A stretch of 64,000 bases of DNA from Bradyrhizobium sp. BR13661 (GCF_029892425.1 NZ_JARXWB010000042.1:1-64000); one strand, 5' to 3'. Positions 8,542 through 17,855 are shown, counted from the stretch's first letter. Numbers and translations are program-made. Notes: generated by a model from the sequence alone, not told the origin.

Positions 8542-10767
8542 ATGGGGTCGGCAAAGAAAAAGGGTGGGCGGAAGGAGCCGCTGTTCGGCTTGCCCGCGGC
8601 ACTCGCCGATCTGCGCCTGACGGCGGCCGATCGCATCCCCGGCGGCGGCGACGACAGACCGAAGAAATCCACTGCCAAGCGCAAGAGCGAGCCTGCCGAC
8701 GACGAGCCGCCGCGCGAACGCAAGGCACCGGCCAAGAACAGCGGCAACAAGCGCCGGTCGCGATCGTCCATCAGCGCCGGCCTCGGCCGCCTCGTCTATT
8801 GGGGCGCGGTGCTGAGCCTGTGGGGCGTGATCGCCGTGATCGGCGTCGTGATCTGGGTCGGCGCCCACCTGCCGCCGATCCAGTCGCTGGAGATTCCCAA
8901 ACGACCACCAACGATCCAGATCGTCGGCATGGACGGCAGCCTGCTGGCGCAACGCGGCGAAATGGCCGGCGCCAATGTGTCGCTGAAGGACCTGCCGCCC
9001 TATCTGCCCAAGGCGTTCATCGCGATTGAAGACCGCCGCTTCTATTCGCATTTCGGCATCGACCCCGTCGGCATCCTGCGCGCGCTCGTCACCAATGTGC
9101 TCCATCGCGGCGTCTCGCAGGGCGGCTCGACGCTGACGCAGCAGCTCGCGAAGAACCTGTTCCTGACCCAGGAACGCACCATGGCGCGCAAGCTGCAGGA
9201 GGCGGAGCTCGCGATCTGGCTGGAGCGCAAGCATTCCAAGAACGAGATCCTGGAGCTCTATCTCAACCGCGTCTATTTCGGCTCCGGCGCCTACGGCGTC
9301 GAAGCTGCCGCGCAGAAATATTTCGGCAAGCCGGCGAAGAACGTGACAATCGCGGAAGCCGCGATGCTGGCGGGCCTGGTCAAATCGCCCTCGCGCCTGG
9401 CGCCGAACCGCAATCCGGAAGGAGCAGAGCAGCGCGCACAAATCGTGCTCGCGGCGATGGCGGATGCCAAATTCATCACCGACGCGCAGGCGCAGGCCTC
9501 GATCGGCCATCCCTCCTACAATGTGAAGCCTGTCGGCGCCGGCACCGTGAACTACGTCGCCGACTGGATCGGCGAGGTGCTGGACGACCTCGTCGGCCAG
9601 ATCGACGACAGCATCAAGGTCGAGACCACGATCGATCCGAAACTGCAGGCGGTGGCGGAATCCGCCGTCATCGACGAGCTCGCGGCCAAGAGCGTGAAGT
9701 TCAACGTCAGCCAGGGCGCGCTGGTGGCGATGACGCCCGACGGCGCGGTCCGCGCCATGGTGGGCGGCCGGAACTATTCCGACAGCCAGTACAACCGCGC
9801 GGTCACCGCCAAGCGCCAGCCGGGCTCCTCGTTCAAGCCGTTCGTCTATCTGACGGCGATGGAGCAGGGGCTGACGCCCGACACGATCCGCCAAGACGCG
9901 CCGATCGAGGTCAAGGGCTGGAGACCTGAGAACTACACCCATGAATATTTCGGCAATGTCACGCTGACGCAGGCGCTGGCGATGTCGCTCAACACCGTCG
10001 CCATCCGCCTCGGCCTCGAGGTCGGGCCGAAAAACGTGGTGCGTACCGCGCACCGGCTCGGCATCTCCTCCAAGCTCGAACCCAATGCCTCGATCGCGCT
10101 CGGCACGTCGGAAGTTTCCGTCGTCGAGCTGGTCGGCGCCTATGCGCCGTTCGCCAATGGCGGCTTCGCCGCCGCGCCGCATGTGGTGACGCGGATCAGG
10201 ACGCTCGACGGCAAGCTGCTCTACATGCGGCAGCCCGACGAGCACAACCAGGTGATCGACCCGCGCTACGTCGGCATGATGAACAGTATGATGCGCGAGA
10301 CGCTGATCTCGGGCACGGCGAAGAAGGCCGAGATCCCGGGCTGGCAGGCGGCCGGAAAGACCGGCACCAGCCAGGATTATCGCGACGCCTGGTTCATCGG
10401 CTACACCGCGAACCTCGTCACCGGGGTCTGGCTCGGCAATGACGACAACTCGCCGACCAAGAAGGCGACCGGCGGCGGCCTGCCGGTGGAGGTCTGGACC
10501 CGCTTCATGCGCGCCGCGCACGAAGGCGTGCAGGTGGCGGCCTTGCCGAGCCTGCAAACCAATTGGGGGCCGGCGAACCTTGCGCAGATCTCATCGCAAG
10601 TGTCTCCGCCGACGCAGGCGCCAGCACCTGGTCTCGCACCGGCCCCGGTTAGCAATGGCGGCTATCGCGCGCCACCGCCGACCCGCGCCAATGTCAATGC
10701 GCGGCCGGAAGCAGCCGCAGGGCTTGATGGCTGGCTGATGGACCGGCTGTTCGGCGGGAATCGATAG
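8542..10767 (+). CDS. Class A penicillin-binding protein 1A-type, bifunctional transglycosylase/transpeptidase
   Basis: A 741-residue peptidoglycan synthase. The cytoplasmic tail is lysine- and arginine-rich. One membrane span lies near residues 85-110 (YWGAVLSLWGVIAVIGVVIWVG). The GT51 transglycosylase domain shows EDRRFYSHFGIDPVGI and GGSTLTQQLAKNLFL. The transpeptidase domain has the catalytic SSFK at 429-432, SLN in AMSLNTVAI, and KTGT at 606-609. The C-terminus is a proline- and alanine-rich tail. All catalytic motifs are intact. A TTG at 8536 is in frame two codons earlier; I used the ATG at 8542. The gene is monocistronic. Confidence 0.93.
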   Translation: MGSAKKKGGRKEPLFGLPAALADLRLTAADRIPGGGDDRPKKSTAKRKSEPADDEPPRERKAPAKNSGNKRRSRSSISAGLGRLVYWGAVLSLWGVIAVIGVVIWVGAHLPPIQSLEIPKRPPTIQIVGMDGSLLAQRGEMAGANVSLKDLPPYLPKAFIAIEDRRFYSHFGIDPVGILRALVTNVLHRGVSQGGSTLTQQLAKNLFLTQERTMARKLQEAELAIWLERKHSKNEILELYLNRVYFGSGAYGVEAAAQKYFGKPAKNVTIAEAAMLAGLVKSPSRLAPNRNPEGAEQRAQIVLAAMADAKFITDAQAQASIGHPSYNVKPVGAGTVNYVADWIGEVLDDLVGQIDDSIKVETTIDPKLQAVAESAVIDELAAKSVKFNVSQGALVAMTPDGAVRAMVGGRNYSDSQYNRAVTAKRQPGSSFKPFVYLTAMEQGLTPDTIRQDAPIEVKGWRPENYTHEYFGNVTLTQALAMSLNTVAIRLGLEVGPKNVVRTAHRLGISSKLEPNASIALGTSEVSVVELVGAYAPFANGGFAAAPHVVTRIRTLDGKLLYMRQPDEHNQVIDPRYVGMMNSMMRETLISGTAKKAEIPGWQAAGKTGTSQDYRDAWFIGYTANLVTGVWLGNDDNSPTKKATGGGLPVEVWTRFMRAAHEGVQVAALPSLQTNWGPANLAQISSQVSPPTQAPAPGLAPAPVSNGGYRAPPPTRANVNARPEAAAGLDGWLMDRLFGGNR

Positions 10768-10784
10768 GCCTCAAACGAAAACGC

Positions 10785-10807
10785 GAAAACAACCCCATGC
10801 ACAGTAG
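10785..10807. repeat. 23-base dispersed repeat, copy 1
   Basis: The 23 bases beginning gaaaacaacc and ending gcacagtag recur exactly at 46249-46271. Both copies follow the 3' end of a protein gene. No other full copy is seen in this window. Confidence 0.7.
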
Positions 10808-10943
10808 GCGGGGCATCGCGACGTAACGCGCGCTGGATTGTGCGAAGGTGTTGATGCGACAGTCAGATCGGCGACTGTGGCACAAGGTGCGCTCTCTCCG
10901 CCGTCATTGCCCGCGAAAGCGGGCGATGACAGCATTTACTGGG

Positions 10944-11699
10944 CTAATCCTCGACCCCGTACCGGTGCAGATCGTTGCCGTAGGTGTCGAGCCACTTCTT
11001 GGCGCGCTCCATGGACGGACAGATCTTGCCGCAGACGCGCCAGAATCGCGCGGAGTGGTTCATCTCGACCAGATGGGCCACTTCATGCGCGGCGAGATAA
11101 TCCAGCACGTAGGGCGGCGCGAGGATCAGGCGCCAGGAGAACGACAACGAGCCCGCCGAGGTGCAGGAGCCCCAGCGGCTGGACTGATCGCGGATCGAGA
11201 GCCGCTTCACCCTGACGCCGAGCCCGGCAGCATGGGTTTCGGCCGAACGCTGCAGATCCTTGCGCGCCTCGCGCTTGAGAAAGTCGCTGACGCGGCGATC
11301 GACATGCTCGAGGCCGCCGGCGACACAGAGAATACGTTCGCCGCTGTCGCGAATTTCGGTCCACACCGTGCCGCGGCTGCCTGCACGATGCACGATGCGA
11401 TGGGGAGCGCCGCGAAGCGGTATCAGTGTGCCAGTCTGGAACGGTGCAGCCTTCGGCAAGCGACCGAGACGTGCCGCGATCCATGCGCCATGACGCGACG
11501 CAAAGTCCTTTGCCTCGGCCAGCGTGCCTCTCGGCGGCATCGTGAGGATCGCTTCGCGGTCGCTCGGATGGATTCTGAGCGTGTAGCGACGCGCGCGGCG
11601 ATGCCTGCGCAGCCGAATCGCAAAGAATTGCGACCCATGGGTGATGACCAGGGTCTTCGGTTCGTGGGGCCGCCGATAAAGGAGTGCGCGTGTGGCCAT
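10944..11699 (-). CDS. YgjP-like metallopeptidase domain protein (SprT/M48-like, DUF45)
   Basis: A 251-residue protein with the DUF45/YgjP zinc-peptidase signature near its C-terminus: DQSSRWGSCTSAGSLSFSWRLILAPPYVLDYLAAHEVAHLVEMNHSARFW. It includes HEVAH and the downstream NHSxxFW His. The N-terminal part has RRARRYTLRIHPSDREAILTMPPRGT. I chose the ATG at 11699 (MATRALLYRR); the frame stays open to 11783, so the start is uncertain. The family is related to archaemetzincin-like and SprT proteases, but its cellular role is not established. Both neighbours, the PBP gene and phaZ, are separate units. Confidence 0.8.
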   Translation of the reverse strand: MATRALLYRRPHEPKTLVITHGSQFFAIRLRRHRRARRYTLRIHPSDREAILTMPPRGTLAEAKDFASRHGAWIAARLGRLPKAAPFQTGTLIPLRGAPHRIVHRAGSRGTVWTEIRDSGERILCVAGGLEHVDRRVSDFLKREARKDLQRSAETHAAGLGVRVKRLSIRDQSSRWGSCTSAGSLSFSWRLILAPPYVLDYLAAHEVAHLVEMNHSARFWRVCGKICPSMERAKKWLDTYGNDLHRYGVED

Positions 11700-12000
11700 G
11701 TCTGTCAGTCCGGGGAGCAGGAGATCGCCCGGATTCTGCCATAACCGCCGCCAGGGAAAGCGCTCGGCGCAAAAACAAATCATTTGCCCAATATACAGGG
11801 GTTCGGCAGTCCGGAGACCCTACAGACTGGGGTTGGAACCCGCTTTTTTCGCCCCCGCTGGACGCATGCGACACCCCCAAGGGGTGAGGGGCGACTCACT
11901 CCTATAAGACTACCTAAATACCTCGAATCTGCCGGGAACTTGCCCCTTCCGGGGCCCTTGCCGAGGCCTCGGATTTCGACGGGAAAGCCGAAATGCGCGG
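11700..12000. other. Non-coding stretch between the YgjP-like gene and phaZ, with small palindromes
   Basis: This stretch carries no convincing gene. Near its right end, GCCCC TTCC GGGGC (11942-11955) and the perfect palindrome CCGAGGCCTCGG (11961-11972) lie just past the 3' end of leftward phaZ. They could act as a factor-assisted terminator, as no T tract follows. The left part must hold the promoter of the leftward peptidase gene; no clear -35/-10 is visible. Confidence 0.5.
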
Positions 12001-13329
12001 TTATTCCGCCGCTAACGCCTGCAACGAGCTCGGATTCGCAGCCGAGACCATGAAGTCGTGGATGCGCGGCACGATCTCCGACTTGAAGCGCGATCCGTTG
12101 AACACGCCGTAATGTCCAACGCCCTTCTGGACGTAATGAACGCGACGATGATCCGGAATCGCACTGCATAATCCGTGCGTTGCTTCAGTCTGACCGAGAC
12201 CCGAGATGTCGTCGTTCTCGCCTTCGACGGTCATTAACGCAACGCGCCTGACCTTGGACGGATCGACGCGAGTTCCGCGGTGGGTCATCTCGCCCTTCGG
12301 CAGCGAATGCTTCACGAACACGGTGTCGACGGTCTGCAGATAATACTCGGCGGAGAGATCCATGACCGCGAGATATTCGTCATAGAACTCGCGATGCTTG
12401 TCGGCGAGGTCACCGTCGCCTTTCACCAGATGAGCGAAGAGCTGCTTATGGGCATCCATATGGCGATCGAGGTTCATGCTGATGAACCCGTTGAGCTGCA
12501 GGAAGCCGGGATAGACGTCGCGCATCATGCCCGGATGCGGGAACGGCACCTTGGTGATGACGTGGTTGCGGAACCAGTCGATGCCGCGCTGCTGGGCGAG
12601 GTCGTTCACACCGGTCGGATTGCGGCGGGTGTCGATCGGGCCGCCCATCAGCGTCATCGAGGTCGGCACGAACGGATCGCGCCGCGCTTCCATGATCGAG
12701 ATGGCAGCAACGACAGGCACCGAAGGCTGACACACGGCCATCACATGGGTGTTGCCACCCAGCACATGCAGCATCTCGATGACGTAGTCGATGTAATCGT
12801 CGAGATCGAAGCGGCCTTCGCTCAAGGGCACCATGCGAGCGTCGGCCCAATCGGTGATGTAGACCTCATGTGCCGGCAGGAACGCCTCGACCGTGCCGCG
12901 CAAGAGCGTCGCATAGTGACCGGACATCGGCGCCACGATCAGCACACGCGGCTGCGGGCTGCGCAGCGGACGGGTGAACTTGCGATCGAAGTAAAGCAGG
13001 TTGCAGAACGGCTTTTCCCAGACCGAACGGACCTCGACCGGGACGCGGATGCCGTTGACCTCGGTGTCATTGAGGCCCCATTCCGGCTTGCCGTAGCGGC
13101 GCGTGGTGCGCTCGAACAATTCGCAGGCCGCGGCGACCGACTTGCCAACCTCGGTGCGCGCCCAGGGATTCAGTGGATTCTGAAACAGCAGCTTGGTCGC
13201 GTCGGTGACCGCGCGTGCCGGATTGAGAGAGGCGTGCGCCATCTCATACATCCAGTACATCGGCGTGGTCAGAACCGGACTGCCTTCTGCAGCCAGGGGC
13301 GGTGCGCCGCCAAACTCACCAATAGGCAT
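12001..13329 (-). CDS. phaZ: Intracellular polyhydroxybutyrate depolymerase (PhaZ, cysteine type)
   Basis: A 442-residue cytoplasmic enzyme that breaks down stored PHB granules to hydroxybutyrate. It matches the intracellular depolymerase family: MYWMYEMAHASLNPARAVTDATKLLFQNPLNP at the N-terminus, an alpha/beta-hydrolase core with APMSGHYATLLRGTVEAF, and the lipase-like box VCQPS with Cys200 as nucleophile instead of serine. GVGHYGVFNGSRF near the end carries the His. The frame opens at 13437, but the ATG at 13329 has cgaggattataat ahead of it with a good GAGGA. A separate serine-type esterase of the PHB-depolymerase superfamily is at 22367-23563. Confidence 0.92.
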   Translation of the reverse strand: MPIGEFGGAPPLAAEGSPVLTTPMYWMYEMAHASLNPARAVTDATKLLFQNPLNPWARTEVGKSVAAACELFERTTRRYGKPEWGLNDTEVNGIRVPVEVRSVWEKPFCNLLYFDRKFTRPLRSPQPRVLIVAPMSGHYATLLRGTVEAFLPAHEVYITDWADARMVPLSEGRFDLDDYIDYVIEMLHVLGGNTHVMAVCQPSVPVVAAISIMEARRDPFVPTSMTLMGGPIDTRRNPTGVNDLAQQRGIDWFRNHVITKVPFPHPGMMRDVYPGFLQLNGFISMNLDRHMDAHKQLFAHLVKGDGDLADKHREFYDEYLAVMDLSAEYYLQTVDTVFVKHSLPKGEMTHRGTRVDPSKVRRVALMTVEGENDDISGLGQTEATHGLCSAIPDHRRVHYVQKGVGHYGVFNGSRFKSEIVPRIHDFMVSAANPSSLQALAAE

Positions 13330-13449
13330 ATTATAATCCTCGTCGCATCGCAGCATACTGCCGAATGCGTAATATTGCGTCAATGCGTGGTTCCGTACAT
13401 CTACGTGCTCGCAGCAGCCAAACCAGCCTGAATCCACGAGAAAGTGACA

Positions 13450-14268
13450 TTATTCGCCGCCCGACAGCAGCGAGCCGTGGATCTTGGCGCTGCGCAAAAG
13501 GGCAAGGAATGCCCAAAAAGAAGCAACCAGAAGCACTGCGTTGATGGCTAACGCCTCCCCCATCAAATCGGCCCGGAAGGTGTTCTCGATCAGGAGCGCA
13601 CGCATGCCCTCGAACACGTAGGTCGGCGGGAGTAGCCAGGCGATATATTGCAGCCAATGCGGCAAGACGCTGACCGGATAATAAATGCAGGCAAGCGGCA
13701 TGATCGCGAACATCAGGGTCCAGACGATGCTCTCGGCGCCGAGGCCGTTCCGCAGCACCAGGCCCGAGACGAAGATGCCGACCGACCAGCTGGTGAAGAT
13801 CAGATTGCAGAAGAAGGCGATCAACGGCAGGCCGAGGCTGTAAAAGTTGAAGTGAAACAGAAACAGCGCGAGCAGCGTCATCGGGATCACGCCGATCGCG
13901 AGCCGGATCAGGCTCATCACCGTCAAGGACAGCAAAAATTCGATCGGCTTGAGCGGACTCATCATGAGATTGCCGAGGTTGCGCGCCCACATCTCCTCGA
14001 GGAAGGAGATGGAGAAGCCGAGCTGGCCGCGGAACAGGATGTCCCAGAGGATGACGGCGCCGATCAGCGTACCCCCGGCGCGCGCAAAGAAATTGGCGTT
14101 CTGGGCGATGTAATATTGGATGAAGCCCCAGGTGATGACCTGGAGCGCCGGCCAGTACAGCAGCTCGAGCAGCCGCGGCCAGGATGACATCAAGAGATAC
14201 CAGTAACGCAGGATCATCGCGCCGATGCGATGAACGGAGATGCCGCGGTGGAGGGATAGCTCACTCAT
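13450..14268 (-). CDS. ABC-2 type exporter, permease subunit
   Basis: A 272-residue integral membrane protein with about six helices. It contains the ABC-2 pattern: WPRLLELLYWPALQVITWGF, then FLEEMWARNLGNLMMSPLKPIEFLLSL and FVSGLVLRNGLGAESIVWTLMFAIMPLACIYYPVSVLPHWLQYIAWLLPPTYVFEGMR. The start ATG overlaps the stop of the ATPase gene upstream by four bases, so the two are translated together. The substrate is unknown; the pair resembles simple drug or polysaccharide exporters with one permease and one ATPase. Confidence 0.9.
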   Translation of the reverse strand: MSELSLHRGISVHRIGAMILRYWYLLMSSWPRLLELLYWPALQVITWGFIQYYIAQNANFFARAGGTLIGAVILWDILFRGQLGFSISFLEEMWARNLGNLMMSPLKPIEFLLSLTVMSLIRLAIGVIPMTLLALFLFHFNFYSLGLPLIAFFCNLIFTSWSVGIFVSGLVLRNGLGAESIVWTLMFAIMPLACIYYPVSVLPHWLQYIAWLLPPTYVFEGMRALLIENTFRADLMGEALAINAVLLVASFWAFLALLRSAKIHGSLLSGGE

Positions 14269-15068
14269 CGCGCCTCCTCTTTCGCGCCGTTCACCCGACC
14301 GCGCGCGACATCGAGAAATACCTCTTCCAGCGTGGCGCGGTTGTAACGGGCCATGATGGCGTCGGGCGTGTCGTCGTCCTCGACGCGGCCGCGCTTCATG
14401 ATGATGACGCGGTCGCAGAGACGCTCGACCTCGAGCATGTTGTGCGACGCCAGCAGGATGGTGGCGTTGTTGTCGCGGCGATACCGCTCCAGATGCGCCC
14501 GCACCCAGTCGGCCGTGTCAGGATCGAGCGAGGCGGTTGGCTCGTCCAGCAGCAACAGCTCCGGCTGGTTGATCAGCGCCTTCGCCAGCGCGACGCGGGT
14601 CTTCTGGCCGGCGGAGAGTTTTCCGTTGGCGCGGTCGATGAAATCGCCGAGATCGAGGTCGTCGGCCAGCTTCGCAATACGGTCGGCAAGGTGCCTGACT
14701 GCATAGAGCTTGCCGAATATCGTGAGGTTCTGCCGCACCGTCAGCCGCATCGGCATGTCGACATAGGGGCTTTCGAAATTCATCCGCCCCAGCACCTCGG
14801 CGCTCTCTTCGGGCATCCGGTGCCCGAGCACGCGGACGCGGCCGGAGGTCGGCAGCACCAGCCCCATGATCATCGCGATGGTGGTGGTCTTTCCGGCGCC
14901 GTTGCCACCGAGCAACCCGGTGATGCTGCCGCGCGGAAGCGAAAAGGAAATGCCGTCCACCGCGCGGGTCTGCTTGTAGACCTTGACCAGGCGATCGACC
15001 TCGATAGCCGCGGACAAAGTGCTGTCCGCGACAGTCGGCCGACTTGAAGCATTGTCGTTCCCGGTCAT
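14265..15068 (-). CDS. ABC-2 type exporter, ATP-binding subunit
   Basis: A 267-residue ATPase with Walker A GGNGAGKTTT, the signature LSAGQKTRVALAK, Walker B LLLLDEPTASLD and the H-loop ASHNM. It powers the permease whose gene overlaps its 3' end. The frame opens with a TTG at 15107; I used the ATG at 15068 (MTGNDNASS), though neither has a strong ribosome site. It is divergent from regS, and the shared region holds three 17-base direct repeats. The first 30 residues before VDRLVKVYKQTRAVDGISF are not conserved in such ATPases. Confidence 0.9.
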   Translation of the reverse strand: MTGNDNASSRPTVADSTLSAAIEVDRLVKVYKQTRAVDGISFSLPRGSITGLLGGNGAGKTTTIAMIMGLVLPTSGRVRVLGHRMPEESAEVLGRMNFESPYVDMPMRLTVRQNLTIFGKLYAVRHLADRIAKLADDLDLGDFIDRANGKLSAGQKTRVALAKALINQPELLLLDEPTASLDPDTADWVRAHLERYRRDNNATILLASHNMLEVERLCDRVIIMKRGRVEDDDTPDAIMARYNRATLEEVFLDVARGRVNGAKEEAR

Positions 15069-15110
15069 GCTGGAGGCGTTCTTCCGCCATTGCGTGGTGG
15101 AGCGCAAGGC

Positions 15111-15161
15111 TTGATTGACCTCGAGGCTTGGTTGACCTCAAGACTTGATTGACTTGATGAA
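15111..15161. repeat. Three tandem imperfect 17-base repeats between the ABC exporter and regS
   Basis: Units are ttgattgacctcgaggc (15111), ttggttgacctcaagac (15128) and ttgattgacttgatgaa (15145). Units 1 and 2 differ at four positions; unit 3 diverges at its end. They lie 43 to 93 bases upstream of the exporter start and 77 to 127 upstream of regS. That is the right place for a regulator's binding array, but no known consensus fits. Confidence 0.6.
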
Positions 15162-15237
15162 AATGGCTCGTCACCAGACCTGACTTGAGGGCCAGCGTGT
15201 TTGTGATCGGACACGCGCACCGCTAGATTGATCTTTG

Positions 15238-16548
15238 ATGACCGAGACCGCTGCTTCCGACTTCCGCCCGTCGCAACGACATATCCGCCTGGACACCCTC
15301 CTGCGGCTGCGCTGGCTCGCGGTGCTGGGCCAGCTCGCTGCAATCTTCGTCGTGGCGCAGGGGCTCGAGTTCAATGTCGAGGTCGTTCCCTGCGTCACCA
15401 TCATCGGCCTGTCGGCCATGCTCAATCTGGGGCTCCAGACCGCGATCAATCCGATGCGGCGGCTGGAGCCGATCCACGCCGCAGCGCTGCTGGCGCTGAA
15501 CATCATGGAACTGGCCGGCCTGTTGTTCTTCACCGGCGGATTGCAGAACCCGTTCTCGTTCCTGTTCCTTGCGCCGGTCCTGATATCGGCCACCGCCCTG
15601 CCGGCCCGGCTGACCTTCGCTCTCGGCATTCTAGCGGTCGCCTGCGCCTCGATCCTGTTCTTCTTCCATTTCCCGCTGCCATGGGACTCCGAAGACCCTG
15701 TCGTGCTGCCGCCGATCTATCTCGTCGGCGTCTGGCTTTCGATCGTGCTCGCGATCGGGGTCACCAGCCTCTACTCGTTCCAGGTGACCGAAGAGGCGCG
15801 CAAGCTTGCGGACGCGCTTGCCGCCACCGAGCTGGTGCTGACGCGCGAGCAGCACCTGACCCAGATCGACGGCCTCGCTGCCGCTGCTGCGCACGAGCTC
15901 GGCACGCCGCTTGCGACCATCTTCCTGATCTCGCGCGAGCTGGAGAAGACGGTGAAGGATCCGAGCTTCGCCGCCGATCTCAAGACCTTGCGCGAGCAGA
16001 CGCAGCGCTGCCGCGACATCCTCGGCAAGATCACCCAGCTCTCCTCCTCCGGCGCGCCGTTCGATCGCATGAAACTGTCCGAGCTGATCGAGGAGGTGGT
16101 GGCGCCGCACCGCGATTTCGGCATCGACATCAAGGTTCGGATCGCGGTGGCGGCGACATCAGAGCCGGTCGGATCGCGCAATCCTGCGGTGCTCTACGGC
16201 GTCGGCAACATCATCGAGAACGCCGTCGATTTCGCGCGCACCACCGTGGAAGTGAATGCGTGGTGGAACAACGAAACGGTCGAGATCGTGATCTCCGATG
16301 ACGGCCCGGGCATTCCGCCCGATCTCATGAACCGGATCGGCGAGCCTTATTTGTCGCGTCGGCGCACCCAGGATGCCGGCGGCGGCCTCGGGCTCGGCGT
16401 GTTCATCGCCCGCACGCTGCTCGAACGCACCGGCGCCAAGGTCTCGTTTACCAACAGGACCTTTCCGGAACATGGTGCGGTGGTCCAGATCACGTGGCCG
16501 CGAGAGCGTTTTGAGGCTATCGAGAGCGTAGAGGAAACAATAGGATAG
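15238..16548 (+). CDS. regS: Redox-sensing membrane histidine kinase RegS (RegB/PrrB/ActS family)
   Basis: A 436-residue sensor kinase. The N-terminal half has about six membrane helices and contains GGLQNPFSFLFLAP, the ubiquinone-linked GGxxNPF motif of RegB. The H-box is AAAAHELGTPLATI, and the redox-active cysteine of the family is conserved in QRCRDILGKITQL. ATP-binding boxes follow: NIIENAVDF, DDGPGIPP and GGGLGLGVF. The known role is to sense quinone redox state or oxygen and phosphorylate RegR/RegA. The TTG at 15235 is also possible, but the adjacent ATG at 15238 is likelier. regR lies about 100 bases downstream on the same strand. Confidence 0.93.
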   Translation: MTETAASDFRPSQRHIRLDTLLRLRWLAVLGQLAAIFVVAQGLEFNVEVVPCVTIIGLSAMLNLGLQTAINPMRRLEPIHAAALLALNIMELAGLLFFTGGLQNPFSFLFLAPVLISATALPARLTFALGILAVACASILFFFHFPLPWDSEDPVVLPPIYLVGVWLSIVLAIGVTSLYSFQVTEEARKLADALAATELVLTREQHLTQIDGLAAAAAHELGTPLATIFLISRELEKTVKDPSFAADLKTLREQTQRCRDILGKITQLSSSGAPFDRMKLSELIEEVVAPHRDFGIDIKVRIAVAATSEPVGSRNPAVLYGVGNIIENAVDFARTTVEVNAWWNNETVEIVISDDGPGIPPDLMNRIGEPYLSRRRTQDAGGGLGLGVFIARTLLERTGAKVSFTNRTFPEHGAVVQITWPRERFEAIESVEETIG

Positions 16549-16651
16549 GCCGCGACCTTGCGTCGCACGCAGGGCCCGATCGACTATTGGCGGCCTTGGC
16601 ACCGCCTGATTGCGGCGCCATATGTGGATGCGCAGGAGAGAGGACAAAACC

Positions 16652-17206
16652 TTGAACGCCATCGCCGAACTGAACGAACAAACCGACCGCTCGCTTCTCA
16701 TCGTTGAGGACGACAAGCCGTTCCTGGAGCGCTTGTCGCGCGCCATGGAGACGCGCGGCTTTGCCGTGACGTCATGTGACACGGTTTCGGATGGTCTTGC
16801 GCAGATCGGCAAGTCCGCGCCCGCATTCGCCGTCGTCGATCTTCGCCTGGGTGACGGCAATGGCCTCGACGTCGTCTCCGCACTGAAGAAGAAGCGTCCC
16901 GAAGCGCGCGCGATCGTGCTGACCGGCTATGGCAACATCGCCACCGCCGTCACCGCGGTAAAGATGGGCGCGATCGATTATCTTTCGAAGCCCGCGGATG
17001 CCGACGACGTCGTCGCCGCGCTGCTCTCGACCAGCGCCGAAAAATCCGAGCTGCCGGCAAACCCGATGTCGGCTGACCGCGTGCGCTGGGAACACATCCA
17101 GCGCATTTATGAAATGTGCAACCGCAACGTCTCCGAGACGGCGCGGAGGCTCAACATGCACCGCCGCACGCTGCAGCGCATTTTGGCGAAGCGCGCGCCG
17201 AGGTAA
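16652..17206 (+). CDS. regR: Redox response regulator RegR (RegA/PrrA/ActR family)
   Basis: A 184-residue response regulator. The receiver domain has acidic residues at EDD (19-21), phospho-acceptor Asp63 in VVDLRLGDGN, Thr in VLTGYG and Lys in LSKPAD. A short proline-containing linker leads to a Fis-type helix-turn-helix (NVSETARRLNMHRRTLQRILAKRAP). I chose the TTG at 16652 because aggagagagga stands at the right distance and the resulting length and D63 numbering match known RegR. In Bradyrhizobium japonicum RegR activates fixR-nifA and many redox-controlled genes (established knowledge). It is expected to be phosphorylated by the kinase just upstream. Confidence 0.94.
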   Translation: MNAIAELNEQTDRSLLIVEDDKPFLERLSRAMETRGFAVTSCDTVSDGLAQIGKSAPAFAVVDLRLGDGNGLDVVSALKKKRPEARAIVLTGYGNIATAVTAVKMGAIDYLSKPADADDVVAALLSTSAEKSELPANPMSADRVRWEHIQRIYEMCNRNVSETARRLNMHRRTLQRILAKRAPR

Positions 17207-17207
17207 C

Positions 17208-17348
17208 GGTGCCGTAGGGTGGGCAAAGGCGCCCTTGCGCCGTGCCCACGTTTTCTATCCGCTTTGAACCGATAGGTTTGGTGGGCACGCTTCCGCCTTC
17301 GCTCTTGGAGCTACGGCGGACAAGTCGCTTTGCCCACCCTACGGCACC
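17208..17348. repeat. Large inverted repeat between convergent regR and mmcB
   Basis: The 21 bases at 17208-17228 (starting ggtgccgtag) are an exact reverse complement of 17328-17348. An inner pair, gtgcccac near 17242 and gtgggcac near 17281, extends the fold. It starts two bases after the regR stop and ends 15 bases before the mmcB 3' end, so it could end transcription from both sides. The gccgtagggtgggcaaag type is a common bradyrhizobial intergenic element (from memory). Confidence 0.8.
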
Positions 17349-17363
17349 TTCTTTGTGGCGCCG

Positions 17364-17855
17364 CTACTCCCAAAACTCCGCATGCCCCTGCGGATCGACC
17401 AGGCGGTTGATCCGAAGCGCTGCCGCCATGCCAAACCGCACCGTGATCTGCTTGCGTGTTGCGGCGGCGATCTTGTGCTCGGGCGCCTCGCAATGCATGT
17501 GCGCGCCGTAGGCATCCGCGATGATCAGGCCGGTACCTTCGGGGAAGATCTCGCAAGGCAGATCCTGCGTGAAGGCGAAGAACAGCCGGTCGCAATGCGC
17601 GCGGTATTCGTGCCATTTCTGATCGGCGCGCAGGTCTTCGACCGACGATTTGATCTCGACGATCCAGATTTCGCCGCGCTCATTCAGCGCGACGAGGTCG
17701 GCGCGCCGGCCCGACGGCAGCGGCAGCTCGCTGATGCAGGAAAAGCCGAGTGAGCGCAGCAGTCGCGCGGTGCCGCGCGCGATGGCGAGCGCGGTTTCCG
17801 ACTGGCGACGATCCGGCGGCGGCACGAGGGAGATGTTGCGGGCGGGGTTGTCCAT
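17364..17855 (-). CDS. mmcB: MmcB family DNA repair protein
   Basis: A 163-residue protein matching the MmcB family (DUF2161-type nuclease fold). The core LPLPSGRRADLVALNERGEIWIVEIKSSVEDLRADQKWHEYRAHCDRLFFAF contains the PD-(D/E)xK elements D and ExK (RRADLV...IVEIKSS). In Caulobacter, MmcB is tied to the SOS response and resistance to mitomycin C (established knowledge); its exact substrate is unclear. The gene stands alone, convergent with regR, with its start next to a long palindromic repeat. Confidence 0.88.
   Translation of the reverse strand: MDNPARNISLVPPPDRRQSETALAIARGTARLLRSLGFSCISELPLPSGRRADLVALNERGEIWIVEIKSSVEDLRADQKWHEYRAHCDRLFFAFTQDLPCEIFPEGTGLIIADAYGAHMHCEAPEHKIAAATRKQITVRFGMAAALRINRLVDPQGHAEFWE

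Noticed and set aside
15068..15238. FixK/FNR box (ttgat-n4-atcaa) in the regS gap
   Set aside because: The ttgat sequences are in direct, not inverted, orientation.
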